Shown in pieces: positions 52,420-61,877 of a stretch of 64,000 nucleotides of DNA (the stretch's first letter is position 1; each line of letters begins with the position of its first letter). Position numbers and translations under genes: made by a program. The stretch comes from Chryseobacterium indoltheticum (GTDB taxonomy: Bacteria; Bacteroidota; Bacteroidia; Flavobacteriales; Weeksellaceae). The notes below the pieces were generated by a model, which was not told the origin of the DNA, searched no databases, and was given only the letters and a program-made list of their open reading frames with translations. The stretch lies in the NCBI RefSeq assembly GCF_003815915.1, contig NZ_CP033929.1:3100001-3164000 (forward strand), given 5' to 3'.

Positions 52420-53838
52420 TTAAATATCTTTACGGGTTACTGTTATAGATACAGTATTAGGTAAAGCAGAATCAAATTCTACATCTATTTTATTCGGATC
52501 GGTAAGTTTTATTCTGCCTTCGATTTTGTAAAATGTTACAGTATCGTACATGTCAACATCTACGTTTCTAGTCCCTAAGTTGTGTGCTATACTTGAAGTA
52601 CCGGAAATAGCAGTAGTGTATGATCTTACAATATTACTACCTGCAACGACTCTACCTTTAGCATCTACTGTAACTTCATCATAAGTTCCGGCCGCTACTC
52701 CTGTTGCAGCTAATGTCAACGCTGAAGTAACATTTGCAGAACCATCAAAGGTTGTGGCCCATGTAGCGTCACCTGAAGCAGAAATTGTTCTCGCTGTTGT
52801 CAATTTTGCAGCTGACCCTGTGGTATTGATTGCTGCAGTCCCCGTCAATAATGTTGCAGGAACAGCAGTAACAGGAATTGCAACGTTTCCTGAACCGTCA
52901 ATCGTCTGTGCTGTTGAGGTAACTCCGGAAAGCGTAATCGTTCGTGCTGCCGTCCATTTTGAAGCGGAAAGAACACTTTTCGCTGCATCTGCCGTGTTAT
53001 CAACATTACTTAAGCCAACATGAGATTTATTTAAAACCACAACTCCCGTTAATCCATTGACAGAATCTACAGCTCCGGAGGTGATATAGACAAATGTTGT
53101 ACCCGTCCATCTATAGGTTTTGTTGGTATCAAGAGATACATATATCTTACCCGTTTCTCCTGCGATGAGGTTGGTATATGCTGCTTCTTTGTAGAATTTT
53201 CCATCAGCCGTTTTATAATATCCTTCCAAAACATCATCCACATACGATGGCAATTGAGATGCAGGAACCAAGCCTGATGCATCCAATGAAGCAACCCCAT
53301 TCGCTGCGCCTTTTTGTGATAAAGGAACATAATTAGCCAAATCTGCCGCAGTAGGCATAGAACCTAGAGATACCGTAATTCCGTTGGCGGTCTGAGTAAT
53401 TCCTGTAACCACATTCCCTGTACCTGACGTAGTAACCGGTAGTGAAAATGAAGTACCAGACAATGTCAAACCATTACCTGCACTATACGTTGTATCTGTA
53501 GAAACTAATGTAATTGTGCTTCCGGTTTGGTTGATCGTCATATTAGCTCCTGCTGCAAGGGTCACATCCCCAGAGACTAGAGTTCCAGATGCACCCCCTT
53601 TCAGACGGGTAATCGTGTCTGGCGTTGTAATTACTCTGTTTGCTGATAAATCATAGGCTGTCCCATTGATTGTTAACGTTCTTGTTTTTGGCACATAATC
53701 TAATGGGTTCAAATTTCCATCATGCCAAAAAGAATTGATCGGTCTTGTGCTACCTCCAGCGGTTAAAATATCATTGTCTGTTTTACCTTCAATTTTGTAA
53801 CCTACAGAGCTTCTGTAATAAGCGTATTTAATGTCCAT
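52420..53838 (-). CDS. Tail-fibre-like protein (module 2, short)
   Basis: A 472-aa protein lacking a signal peptide. It repeats the same cassettes as its neighbour: GAANGVASLDASGLVPASQLPSYVDDVLEG, GKIYVSLDTNKTYRWTG, DSVNGLTGVVVLNKSHVGLSNVDNTADAAK, and glycine/threonine-rich collar repeats. The C-terminus (IAHNLGTRNVDVDMYDTVTF...VEFDSALPNTVSITVTRK) is a small beta domain also present at the end of the 283-aa adaptor at 53841 and, more diverged, in the 339-aa protein. It has a 1-bp gap to the giant fibre and 2 bp to the adaptor, so all three are one unit. Confidence 0.78.
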   Translation of the reverse strand: MDIKYAYYRSSVGYKIEGKTDNDILTAGGSTRPINSFWHDGNLNPLDYVPKTRTLTINGTAYDLSANRVITTPDTITRLKGGASGTLVSGDVTLAAGANMTINQTGSTITLVSTDTTYSAGNGLTLSGTSFSLPVTTSGTGNVVTGITQTANGITVSLGSMPTAADLANYVPLSQKGAANGVASLDASGLVPASQLPSYVDDVLEGYYKTADGKFYKEAAYTNLIAGETGKIYVSLDTNKTYRWTGTTFVYITSGAVDSVNGLTGVVVLNKSHVGLSNVDNTADAAKSVLSASKWTAARTITLSGVTSTAQTIDGSGNVAIPVTAVPATLLTGTAAINTTGSAAKLTTARTISASGDATWATTFDGSANVTSALTLAATGVAAGTYDEVTVDAKGRVVAGSNIVRSYTTAISGTSSIAHNLGTRNVDVDMYDTVTFYKIEGRIKLTDPNKIDVEFDSALPNTVSITVTRKDI

Positions 53839-53840
53839 AA

Positions 53841-54692
53841 TTATATTTTTTTTATTGTTAACTGAATTATATTGGGTGGTACAGAATCAAACAGCACTTC
53901 AATAGTATTGTTGTCTATTCGTCTCACCTTAAGGGGAACTGTAAACATTGTAACTGTGTCGTATGCATCAATCACAAAGCTTAATGTATCAAGATCATGT
54001 TTTATTCTAGAGTCTCCCCTCACTCTTTCTTCGTACTTGATTTTTTCTAAACTGGCTGCGTCTTCGATATTTTTGATTTTATCGTACACCTGATCATTAA
54101 ACTGATTTTGATATTTGATTGCGTTCCAGTTTGAATATGTTCCGACAACGTTTATTTTATCATCATAACTGCCTCTGATAATATCGTCTTTTAGCAATTC
54201 TATCTGCTGCGTGTTTTCTTTGATATAGTTTACGATTTCCTGAAGTTCATCTAAAGAAAGGTCGTTTGATAATAGTTTGTTTTTAATATTTTCTATCTCC
54301 AGTGTCAGGTCTTTATCTGCATCTTTCAATTCATCGACAAAACCATTTACCTGTATTTTTGTGTACACGTTCCCCAACTGATCAGAACTGTCAGTCGTAG
54401 CAACATTGCTGATTCCGAGTTTATTTTTCCAGCTACTAACATGAGTTGCTGTTAAATTATCCGCATTCAGCAAAGCCAGATATCCCGAATGAGCCATTGA
54501 ATCTGCTAAATGCTGTTGGAAAGCTTCTGCACTTGCAAATGATTGAAAAGTTTCTTCAAACCCTTCAATACTTTCCATAGGGATTAAGTTTTCTTTATGA
54601 TAAAAAGACAGAAACGTTTCTTTAAACTGTGTTTGTGTTGGAAAATCTCCAGTTTCAAACCAACTGAAAATTGTATTTAGTGGTGTACTCAT
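53841..54692 (-). CDS. Fibre-associated adaptor-like protein (module 2)
   Basis: A 283-aa protein starting at the ATG at 54692, because the paralogue at 61014-61625 begins at the same residue (MSTPLxTIFSWFExGDFPTQ); an ATG 20 codons upstream lies in duplicated non-coding DNA. Both share IDGFEExFQSF and a helix DLSLDELQEIVDFIKKN. The middle is coiled-coil-like. The C-terminus IKHDLDTLSFVIDAYDTVT...VLFDSVPPNIIQLTIKK is the same tip domain as in the 472-aa fibre. Probably a tail-tip or fibre-attachment component; no named family is known to me. Confidence 0.65.
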   Translation of the reverse strand: MSTPLNTIFSWFETGDFPTQTQFKETFLSFYHKENLIPMESIEGFEETFQSFASAEAFQQHLADSMAHSGYLALLNADNLTATHVSSWKNKLGISNVATTDSSDQLGNVYTKIQVNGFVDELKDADKDLTLEIENIKNKLLSNDLSLDELQEIVNYIKENTQQIELLKDDIIRGSYDDKINVVGTYSNWNAIKYQNQFNDQVYDKIKNIEDAASLEKIKYEERVRGDSRIKHDLDTLSFVIDAYDTVTMFTVPLKVRRIDNNTIEVLFDSVPPNIIQLTIKKI

Positions 54693-54883
54693 TTGATGAT
54701 TGAAAATTAGTTTTGATAAAATTGATAATTGGGGAAGGTCTACATGATTCATAAGTTTAATATCCTATATGAATGCTATATCTTTTTAAGCTATTTTTGA
54801 TTTCACCCCCTTCTTTATCAGAGTATTTGCGAATGAATTACTGATAAGATCATTACTAAAAAAACAGTGTCCGTTGTAAATAT

Positions 54884-54900
54884 GGTGACTGTATGTCACC
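54884..54900 (-). terminator. Hairpin in the spacer between fibre modules
   Basis: GGTGAC and GTCACC form a stem around TGTAT. On the minus strand it is followed after about 20 bp by ACACTG and seven T residues. It may attenuate transcription between module 1 and module 2. Confidence 0.4.
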
Positions 54901-54965
54901 TCAACAAATTCACTTACCGTTTTTTATAACAATTTCAACTTACTCTAGAGTGTAATTATTCAGAG

Positions 54966-55142
54966 CTCAAATTTCAATTTTTTTTGGGTATTATAAAAGT
55001 TTTTTGCCTTCCCCATTCTGTAGTTGCAGCAACCATTATTATTGTAAAATCTGATGATACTGCTTTGTAATTACAAGTTCAAAATTCACTATTTTTTAGT
55101 TCTTATGAAAGTTTTTTGATCTCTGTATTCTGTAGTTGCAGT
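54966..55142. repeat. Direct repeat of about 65 bp with 112-bp period
   Basis: TTCTGTAGTTGCAG occurs at 55016-55029 and 55128-55141, each preceded by a related (T)CAAATTTCAATTTTTT...AAAGTTTTTTG stretch. On the minus strand both copies can be read as short related peptides (ATTEWGRQKTFIIPKK and ATTEYRDQKTFIRTKK). The spacer 54693-55174 otherwise has no gene; part of it is similar to the spacer upstream of 61625. Confidence 0.6.
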
Positions 55143-55174
55143 AGACAAAAAAATAGTATTTTACTACTTCTTCA

Positions 55175-58100
55175 TTAGATGTCATATTGCTTTGTATAAA
55201 TTGGCTCCGTATCAAATTTGAATCCTTTATTAGCAGCTATACCTGTTATTTTACAAAAACCAGGAACCTTAAACATTGTCCCTACATTATCATGAGTCAC
55301 TTCTATATAGCTGTCGCTATCATTGAAGATTTCAATACGCTGTCCTAATATTGGTTTTTGTGGTAATCTTACGGTTTCTCTTGTTACAATATAAATATGA
55401 GCATTTCTAGAACGTCTTACATCTCCATCTGTGTTATACAGAGGATTAAGAATCAACTGCATAGAAGTGTTATGAATGTCAACCGTATCTACTGATAAAT
55501 CTCCAGCTATCTGAACTTTATCTTCATGATTACCTGCCTCTCTTCCTATACCAAGTAACTTTGCATCAAAATGAATATTTAATCCTTCAAATCCATTAAA
55601 TGATGAGCCGTATTTAATGTATTCATTGATTCTACCTGCGTAGAACACTTCATTAGATAAATCAACAAGTCCAGCTTCTCCGTCAATGTAATCTTCTTCT
55701 AAGGCTAATGTTCCGTAACCTATGCTATTCATTAATCTCACACTGCTGAATTGTGGAGCTTGTCCTGTCCCTAAATATTGGTCAATATTATTTAGATAAG
55801 ATAAATTGGAATGGGTATGAGAACTTCCTCCTGCTGCCGCATTCCATGAATTAATATTAGCTTGAGTTATATTATTTACAGGATGTGAATTAGAAATGAA
55901 ATTACTATCAACCCATGTTTGTGTTGCATAACTGCCTGATGAAATTCCACCTAAATTATCAGCATTCCTTGCGCTATCTACTCTTACACCATAAGTTCCG
56001 GAGCCATTTCCACCTACTAACGTTGGATAACTAGGATTCCACTGGTATTCTGCGTCTACATTTGATTTTGAAGTTCCCCAAGGAGTTGTACCACTTGAAA
56101 TATCAAATATAGTATGGCCATTCCCGTAATTATTCCAGGTCATTTCGCTTAGAACCCGTCTATTAGTGATAGCTGGTTGACCTACATAGTTCCAATGATA
56201 AGGTGGTGCTACATCTAATAACTGATTTAAATTGACGGCATGAACACCAATTGTACCATTTGGAATAACAGGACTTTGTAAAAAAGTATTTGTATTGGCG
56301 AAAGTTTGCACACCATTCAATGTGGCATAACTACCTAATTGAGCATTTAAAGCAGATTGTGTGACATAGCTATTTAAATTTGCTGAGGTCAGAAATCCTT
56401 GATTATTTACCCAGTTCTGTGTTGCTAATGTATAGATTGCTATCTTTACTTGTTTCGTTCCTACTGGTTCAGCTGAGTTATCAATTGAAACTACGCGATT
56501 AACAGTTGTTTGACCGCCACCGCCAGTGGTTATAGCTTTTACTGAAAATCCTTGCCAGTACCACAATCTTGGAAACCAAAAACATAGGTTTCCGTTGATA
56601 TTTACTGCAATAATAGTAGTAAGATCTGAATAGGTTGAATATCCTGACTGATTGATGATAGTATCTGCATAGATGTAACCCTGAACTTTTGTATCCATCG
56701 GTATACCACCTCCGTACATATTACCCTTAATTTCTAAAAGAAAAGATTCTCCCTGAGTCTGCGAATAGTCAATATTTGTTGTAATTAATGTACCATCTGT
56801 AAAATCTCTATATGAATTAACAAATGCATCATCCTTACTATATTTTGTAAGCTGGCCTCCACCTCCCATAAGGAAGTAATCATCGGATGAATTATTCTTA
56901 ATAAAACCATTTGAAGTAATATTACCATTAACATCTAATTCAGTTGTAGGGTTTTCCTTATTTATACCAACAAAATTATTCGCCCTGTTTGCTGATAAAA
57001 TTGGTGCCGAATTGTTTAGTCCATTATTTAAACTATGCAGAGTTAATAACCCTGTATTGGTATCTGTATAGAAATCAAACCCATAAGAATCTAATAAAGT
57101 GGGTTCTGCTAAATGAAGAACTCTTTGTTTGCCTATGTTAGTATTACCAATACGCAATGCTCCGGTCATGGTATCACCTGATTTGCTTACTTTTGAATCA
57201 GGGCTAAAATTCAGAGAAGTCCAGTTTATAGCATTGATGTCAATAATAGGAATATAACCCCTCAAAGACATATCGGTGGTGTTGATACCTTGATATAAAA
57301 ATAAGTTATCAGCAGTTGTTGGGAAATCTAATCTGTTATACCAGGTGTTTCCTCCTTTGAAATGAAATGAAGTTCCATAATAACTTTGGAAATTTGTTAA
57401 TGCTGGGTCTCCAGCATAATCTGTTATAGATAAAGGAAAATCTGTTTTAGCTATTAATGCTGTATCTTGACCACCTCTTATCGTTAAATATAAATCAGGA
57501 TTGAAAATTCCTGCGTGCCAAACTTGATTATCTTTATAGCGAAATGCATTTTCCCCAACAGCTAAACTATTTGCAAAAGCCCAAGGTGTTAAGCCCCATC
57601 CCATATAAACATGAGCAAAATTATCTCCTGTAGTTAAAGCGCCAATACCTGCCATAAAATCAGAATCATCCATCTTTTCCCAGAATAATCCAGTGGCATT
57701 TAATGTTGATGCTTGTTGAATTGTAATAACACCTTGTTCACTAATTCTACCTCCTCCAGTTAAAGTACCACCTGACAATGGCAGATAGTTTGCTAATTGT
57801 GCAGAAGTAGCAAAATCGGAAACAGGCTTATGTCCACCACCACCTAATAATATATAGCCATCATGTGATCCTGATTTCAAAAATCCGTTAGCTTTTACAT
57901 TGTCAAAACCATCACCGTTAATATTCATGAAGTAAAAACCATCCCCTCTATGGCTAATAGTTCCAGCATACAATGTCGGCTGATGAAAGGATAAAGTAGG
58001 ATAAATGGTATTTGAGCTGCCATTACCGTTAATCATTATACCAGCACCTGTGTAACCATTTCCTTCAGCACCAGAAAATGTTTTATGTGCAATTATAGTT

Positions 58101-59977
58101 TGTGGCGTATCAATGGTGACATAACTATTTGGATTAAAGTTCCCTGAATGCCATAATTCCATCCAAGGTCTTACACCATTAACAGCTTCTTTTGTTCTAA
58201 ACCAAAGTCTTGAAACATCACCATTGTGACCGTTATTATAATAAAAATCTAAATTATTATTGTCTCCCCCGACTTCTGAAAATTTTATATAACCTCCATA
58301 ACTTGCTCCATCTGGTCTATCAGTTCCAGCCCAACTAGATGAATAATAACTAGAAATAAAACCCCCATTTGGTAATTCTGCATCTAAAGTTGTGGCAACA
58401 ACACCAATTGATTTTGATGCTATCTTATCATTTTGAAGAAAATTAGAAGGATTAAAATTCCCTGAGTGCCATAAATTACCAATTGTTGTAGCATCAACAG
58501 TTGCTTGTAATTGAGAACCAGTCCAGCCGAGTAGTATATTATTACCAGTTGTTCCAGTTCCTCCAATTCTTACATATTGTCCTAATGGTTGATAATTTGC
58601 TAATTGACTTTGATCTACTTTAGCATTCCACAGATTTGCAGAACCAAAATTAGACGTAAGAATATTACCATCAGGTTGAATTAATACCTGTTCAGAATAA
58701 TTTGCCCCACCATCAGAGGAAAACTGGAAAGCGTATCCTAAACTATCAGAACTACCACCTCTTTTATTACCTACCTTCCATCTTGTATTATAAAAATGAT
58801 AAATATGTCCTGAAACAATACTATTAATAGATGATGAAGTCTTCCAAACATCTACTTGATTTTGTTCATTACCATAAAAAGAAACGTTAGAAGTTAAAGC
58901 AAAATTTTTATCAGCTATAATCCATTGTGGTGTATTAATGGTAACATAATTATCAGAATCGGTTGATGTAACAATTTTAGACCATCCTGAAAAATTACCA
59001 GTGTGCAAAGATCTTTTATAAATATCACCATAAGTATTAATACCCAATTGAATACCATAACCAGGGTGTGTATTTATTGATATTAAACCATTTGCATTAT
59101 CTACAGCATTTGGAAATAAGTTAGTTGAGGTAGGATATATTACTGGATAATAATTAAACGTATAATCATTAATAAGATTATTCAAATCAGCTTCTCCAGT
59201 AGCTGTTGATTGTAGAAAACTATGAGTATGATTAATTAATGCAAAATCTGAAATTGGTTTGTGACCTCCACCTCCTAGTAGTGCATAACCATCATTTGAA
59301 CCTTCTTTAATAAATCCAGCTGAAGCTAAATTTGCGAAAGCATTAGTATCAGAGGTAGTAAAGAGATAGTTTGACCCATCATATTGAATAGTTCCAACAT
59401 TAACCCCTGATTTATAGAATACCATTCCAGGATTTGAATTATCTTCTGATATTATTCTTAATCTATGATTAAGATATTGATTACCTCCAATAGTTTTAAA
59501 CCATTTGGCACCTTCTATGTTTTGTTCTGTATTTAAAGTAATATAATCGTTTAATTGACTTTGACTTACTTTAGCATTCCAATCACTTGCTGATCCATAA
59601 TTTAAAGTGGCAATATTTCCTTTTGAATAAATTCCATTTGTTGGAATATATTGTTGGTCTGAATATAAATCAGAGGTCAATAATCCACCTGTGTTTAATT
59701 TTTTTGCACTACCACCACCATTTGTAAGAAATGAAAAATTCTGCCCATCATCATCATTAATACCTCTGAAACTGCCATCATATTTTTGCCAATAATTCCC
59801 TAGCTGATTTGATGTTACTAAATTTAAATCAGAAACTATTTCTGTATGTGTTCTTCTACTGATTTTTTTTGTAGTAGGGTTCCAAACTAACACAAAACCG
59901 GCCTCGTTTGGAACACTTTTTACGATAATTTCGCCTTCAACGGCGACGTGATTATTAAAATATTCGGGTGCGATCAT
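55175..59977 (-). CDS. Giant tail-fibre-like protein (module 1)
   Basis: A 1600-aa protein (ATG at 59977, overlapping the upstream stop as TGATG). It has no signal peptide. It is built from repeats such as LWHSGNFNPSNFLQ, LWHSGNFNPNSYVTIDTPQTIIAHKTF, GYILLGGGGHKPVSDFA, and LPLSGGTLTGGGRISEQG, the phrases of phage tail fibres and collar repeats. The C-terminal part (INEYIKYGSSFNGFEGLNIHFDAKLLGIGREAGNHEDKVQIAGDL) is paralogous to the 1368-aa fibre. The 1600-residue chain would be one of the longest fibres for a contractile injection system. Receptor unknown. Confidence 0.78.
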   Translation of the reverse strand: MIAPEYFNNHVAVEGEIIVKSVPNEAGFVLVWNPTTKKISRRTHTEIVSDLNLVTSNQLGNYWQKYDGSFRGINDDDGQNFSFLTNGGGSAKKLNTGGLLTSDLYSDQQYIPTNGIYSKGNIATLNYGSASDWNAKVSQSQLNDYITLNTEQNIEGAKWFKTIGGNQYLNHRLRIISEDNSNPGMVFYKSGVNVGTIQYDGSNYLFTTSDTNAFANLASAGFIKEGSNDGYALLGGGGHKPISDFALINHTHSFLQSTATGEADLNNLINDYTFNYYPVIYPTSTNLFPNAVDNANGLISINTHPGYGIQLGINTYGDIYKRSLHTGNFSGWSKIVTSTDSDNYVTINTPQWIIADKNFALTSNVSFYGNEQNQVDVWKTSSSINSIVSGHIYHFYNTRWKVGNKRGGSSDSLGYAFQFSSDGGANYSEQVLIQPDGNILTSNFGSANLWNAKVDQSQLANYQPLGQYVRIGGTGTTGNNILLGWTGSQLQATVDATTIGNLWHSGNFNPSNFLQNDKIASKSIGVVATTLDAELPNGGFISSYYSSSWAGTDRPDGASYGGYIKFSEVGGDNNNLDFYYNNGHNGDVSRLWFRTKEAVNGVRPWMELWHSGNFNPNSYVTIDTPQTIIAHKTFSGAEGNGYTGAGIMINGNGSSNTIYPTLSFHQPTLYAGTISHRGDGFYFMNINGDGFDNVKANGFLKSGSHDGYILLGGGGHKPVSDFATSAQLANYLPLSGGTLTGGGRISEQGVITIQQASTLNATGLFWEKMDDSDFMAGIGALTTGDNFAHVYMGWGLTPWAFANSLAVGENAFRYKDNQVWHAGIFNPDLYLTIRGGQDTALIAKTDFPLSITDYAGDPALTNFQSYYGTSFHFKGGNTWYNRLDFPTTADNLFLYQGINTTDMSLRGYIPIIDINAINWTSLNFSPDSKVSKSGDTMTGALRIGNTNIGKQRVLHLAEPTLLDSYGFDFYTDTNTGLLTLHSLNNGLNNSAPILSANRANNFVGINKENPTTELDVNGNITSNGFIKNNSSDDYFLMGGGGQLTKYSKDDAFVNSYRDFTDGTLITTNIDYSQTQGESFLLEIKGNMYGGGIPMDTKVQGYIYADTIINQSGYSTYSDLTTIIAVNINGNLCFWFPRLWYWQGFSVKAITTGGGGQTTVNRVVSIDNSAEPVGTKQVKIAIYTLATQNWVNNQGFLTSANLNSYVTQSALNAQLGSYATLNGVQTFANTNTFLQSPVIPNGTIGVHAVNLNQLLDVAPPYHWNYVGQPAITNRRVLSEMTWNNYGNGHTIFDISSGTTPWGTSKSNVDAEYQWNPSYPTLVGGNGSGTYGVRVDSARNADNLGGISSGSYATQTWVDSNFISNSHPVNNITQANINSWNAAAGGSSHTHSNLSYLNNIDQYLGTGQAPQFSSVRLMNSIGYGTLALEEDYIDGEAGLVDLSNEVFYAGRINEYIKYGSSFNGFEGLNIHFDAKLLGIGREAGNHEDKVQIAGDLSVDTVDIHNTSMQLILNPLYNTDGDVRRSRNAHIYIVTRETVRLPQKPILGQRIEIFNDSDSYIEVTHDNVGTMFKVPGFCKITGIAANKGFKFDTEPIYTKQYDI

Positions 59978-60996
59978 CAATCTAATCTTGCAGTTAAGGT
60001 TATTCTATATTCGTTCGGAGTAAGAGGTGCCAAAACATCGATCTGCACATCATTTTCGGTAACAGGTACACAGCTGAGATTTATTCTCCTGTTATCTGCA
60101 TTTCGGTAGCAGGTATAATCAACGTTTCGGGTTTCCCAGTTGTGCGTTAATGAAAAAGTTACAGATGAGCCGTCACCGATCTGCCATGTTCTGCTTTTAA
60201 TTTTTGCATCCAAAACAGCTTTCGTCGATTTTGGAGTCATTGCTTTAACAGCATCAGTTCCCACAATAGCTTCAACATCTGTAGCGATCTGAATAAGTCC
60301 TTTCACTGTATCTGTAGCATCTACAATATCAGGAATTCCTTTTTCTATAATCTGATAATTTGTAGCAACATTAGAAGCATTATCGGTATTAGCAATAAGA
60401 TGATCACCGATTGAAACGGGCTCATCACCCACCCAACCATTTGCCGTAATCACCCAGACCATCCCTGTTTTAATGGTAGCTGATGTAATTGGCGAAGGAG
60501 TGGACATTGATCCTTTAACTGTCGCAGGGATATAGCCTCCCGGCTGATAAATTAATGCTCCTGTAAGGCTTTGCCCTATTAAGTTTTCAATATAAGTTTT
60601 AATCTTATTAGATGACCATGTATAGGTACCCGACTGCGTAGCATCATTCAGGAAAATGGAGACGATATCTGCATTGGTAAGGTTTCGGCCCGCTACTTTA
60701 ATAACGTGTCCCGAACTATTCGTCAGGATCTGGCTTAGCAATAGAAGTCCACCAGTCTGATCTGTCTGAAAAGGATTATTGGTCAGCGGATAATCAGGAT
60801 GTACATAATTTTGGGCTAAATTAATCCATTCGGCACCGTTCCATTGATGCAACTCACGTTTATAATCAATTACCCAACCTGCAGGCACATTATCTGTACT
60901 CGGAAATGTGTCAAAATATTGGAATCTGGTACGTTTCAGTTCTCCAAAAAAATTATCCTGATGTGCGTTATTACTTATTACTGCGTTATTATTCAT
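59977..60996 (-). CDS. Tail-fibre/tip-like protein (module 1, short)
   Basis: A 339-aa protein without signal peptide. The N-terminus (ELKRTRFQYFDTFPSTDNVPAGWVIDYKRELHQWNGAEWINL) looks like a fibre base. The middle (ILTNSSGHVIKVAGRNLTNADIVSIF, VWVITANGWVGDEPVSIGDHLIA) and VDATDTVKGLIQIATDVEAIVGTDAVKAMTPKST form a tail-fibre repeat (GLIQIATxxEAxxGxDxxKAVTP type). The C-terminus has FSLTHNWETRNVDYTCYR, related to the tip domain of the module 2 proteins. It occupies the same relative position in module 1 as the 472-aa protein in module 2. Confidence 0.75.
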   Translation of the reverse strand: MNNNAVISNNAHQDNFFGELKRTRFQYFDTFPSTDNVPAGWVIDYKRELHQWNGAEWINLAQNYVHPDYPLTNNPFQTDQTGGLLLLSQILTNSSGHVIKVAGRNLTNADIVSIFLNDATQSGTYTWSSNKIKTYIENLIGQSLTGALIYQPGGYIPATVKGSMSTPSPITSATIKTGMVWVITANGWVGDEPVSIGDHLIANTDNASNVATNYQIIEKGIPDIVDATDTVKGLIQIATDVEAIVGTDAVKAMTPKSTKAVLDAKIKSRTWQIGDGSSVTFSLTHNWETRNVDYTCYRNADNRRINLSCVPVTENDVQIDVLAPLTPNEYRITLTARLD

Positions 60997-61013
60997 GGTT
61001 ATTTTATTTTTAT

Positions 61014-61625
61014 TTATGGTTTAACTTTTAAAATGAGAATGTTAATTGGATTGGGAAGATCTCCCAGCATCTTAATTTCTATGGTTTGATTGGTTGCGTA
61101 ATCGTCAATATTTATTTTTTTACCCGTCACACTATCCCGGGCCTGAATGATTACATTTTCAGTTTCTAAGGTGTTTGGGAAAACTGTGCTTCCTGTCACT
61201 TGTACCACTGCACTTGTAGAAGTCTGTGAGATGAGCAAAACCTTATCATAGATTTGCTTATTAAATTCCTGTTGATTTTTCGGACTGTTTAACCAATCAT
61301 AATCGAATAACAGTTTCACTTTATCTTCCCTGGATTCTCCTATCGGCATAGCTTTTAAAGCTTCAATGTCCTGCCGGTTTTTTTTAATGAAATCGACTAT
61401 TTCCTGAAGTTCGTCCAGAGACAGATCACTCGATACCAGTATCTTTTTAATATCATCAATCTGTAGGGTAAATGATTGAAAAATTTCTTCAAACCCGTCA
61501 ATATTCTCCCTAGGAATCAAGTCATCTTTGTGATGAAAAGATGAAAAAGTATCTTCAAACTGTGTTTGCGTTGGAAAATCTCCAGCTTCAAACCAACTGA
61601 AGATTGTATGTAATGGTGTACTCAT
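61014..61625 (-). CDS. Fibre-associated adaptor-like protein (module 1)
   Basis: A 203-aa paralogue of the protein at 53841-54692: MSTPLHTIFSWFEAGDFPTQ, IDGFEEIFQSF, SSDLSLDELQEIVDFIKKN. It lacks the long coiled-coil middle of the other copy and ends in a diverged beta tail (NQTIEIKMLGDLPNPINILILKVK). The 60 bp upstream of both genes are similar DNA (ATTAGTTTTxGATAAAATTGATAATTGG), so the module arose by DNA duplication rather than independent acquisition. Seventeen bp separate it from the next gene. Confidence 0.65.
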   Translation of the reverse strand: MSTPLHTIFSWFEAGDFPTQTQFEDTFSSFHHKDDLIPRENIDGFEEIFQSFTLQIDDIKKILVSSDLSLDELQEIVDFIKKNRQDIEALKAMPIGESREDKVKLLFDYDWLNSPKNQQEFNKQIYDKVLLISQTSTSAVVQVTGSTVFPNTLETENVIIQARDSVTGKKINIDDYATNQTIEIKMLGDLPNPINILILKVKP

Positions 61626-61768
61626 TTAATGATTTAAAATTAGTTTTTGATAAAATTGATAATTGGGAGTGATCTGTCTTTTCAGGCTTATTGCTTTAGT
61701 AAAAATTCTCTATTTTTTGAGTGATTCTTGATTTCATTCCTCTTTATCAACCCTATCAATTAATGAAT

Positions 61769-61797
61769 TGCATGGTCATCATCAAGAAAACCATGCA
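61769..61797. terminator. Hairpin between lysozyme and fibre module 1
   Basis: TGCATGGT and ACCATGCA form an 8-bp stem around CATCATCAAGAAA. The T-rich tail is on the plus-strand side, so its value as a terminator of the minus-strand unit is uncertain. Confidence 0.4.
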
Positions 61798-61877
61798 TTT
61801 TATTGTATTGCTGCTAAAGCCAGTTAATCTAAAACAGACTTCCTCTGAAGGCAATACGAATTACAGTTTTTAAAATC

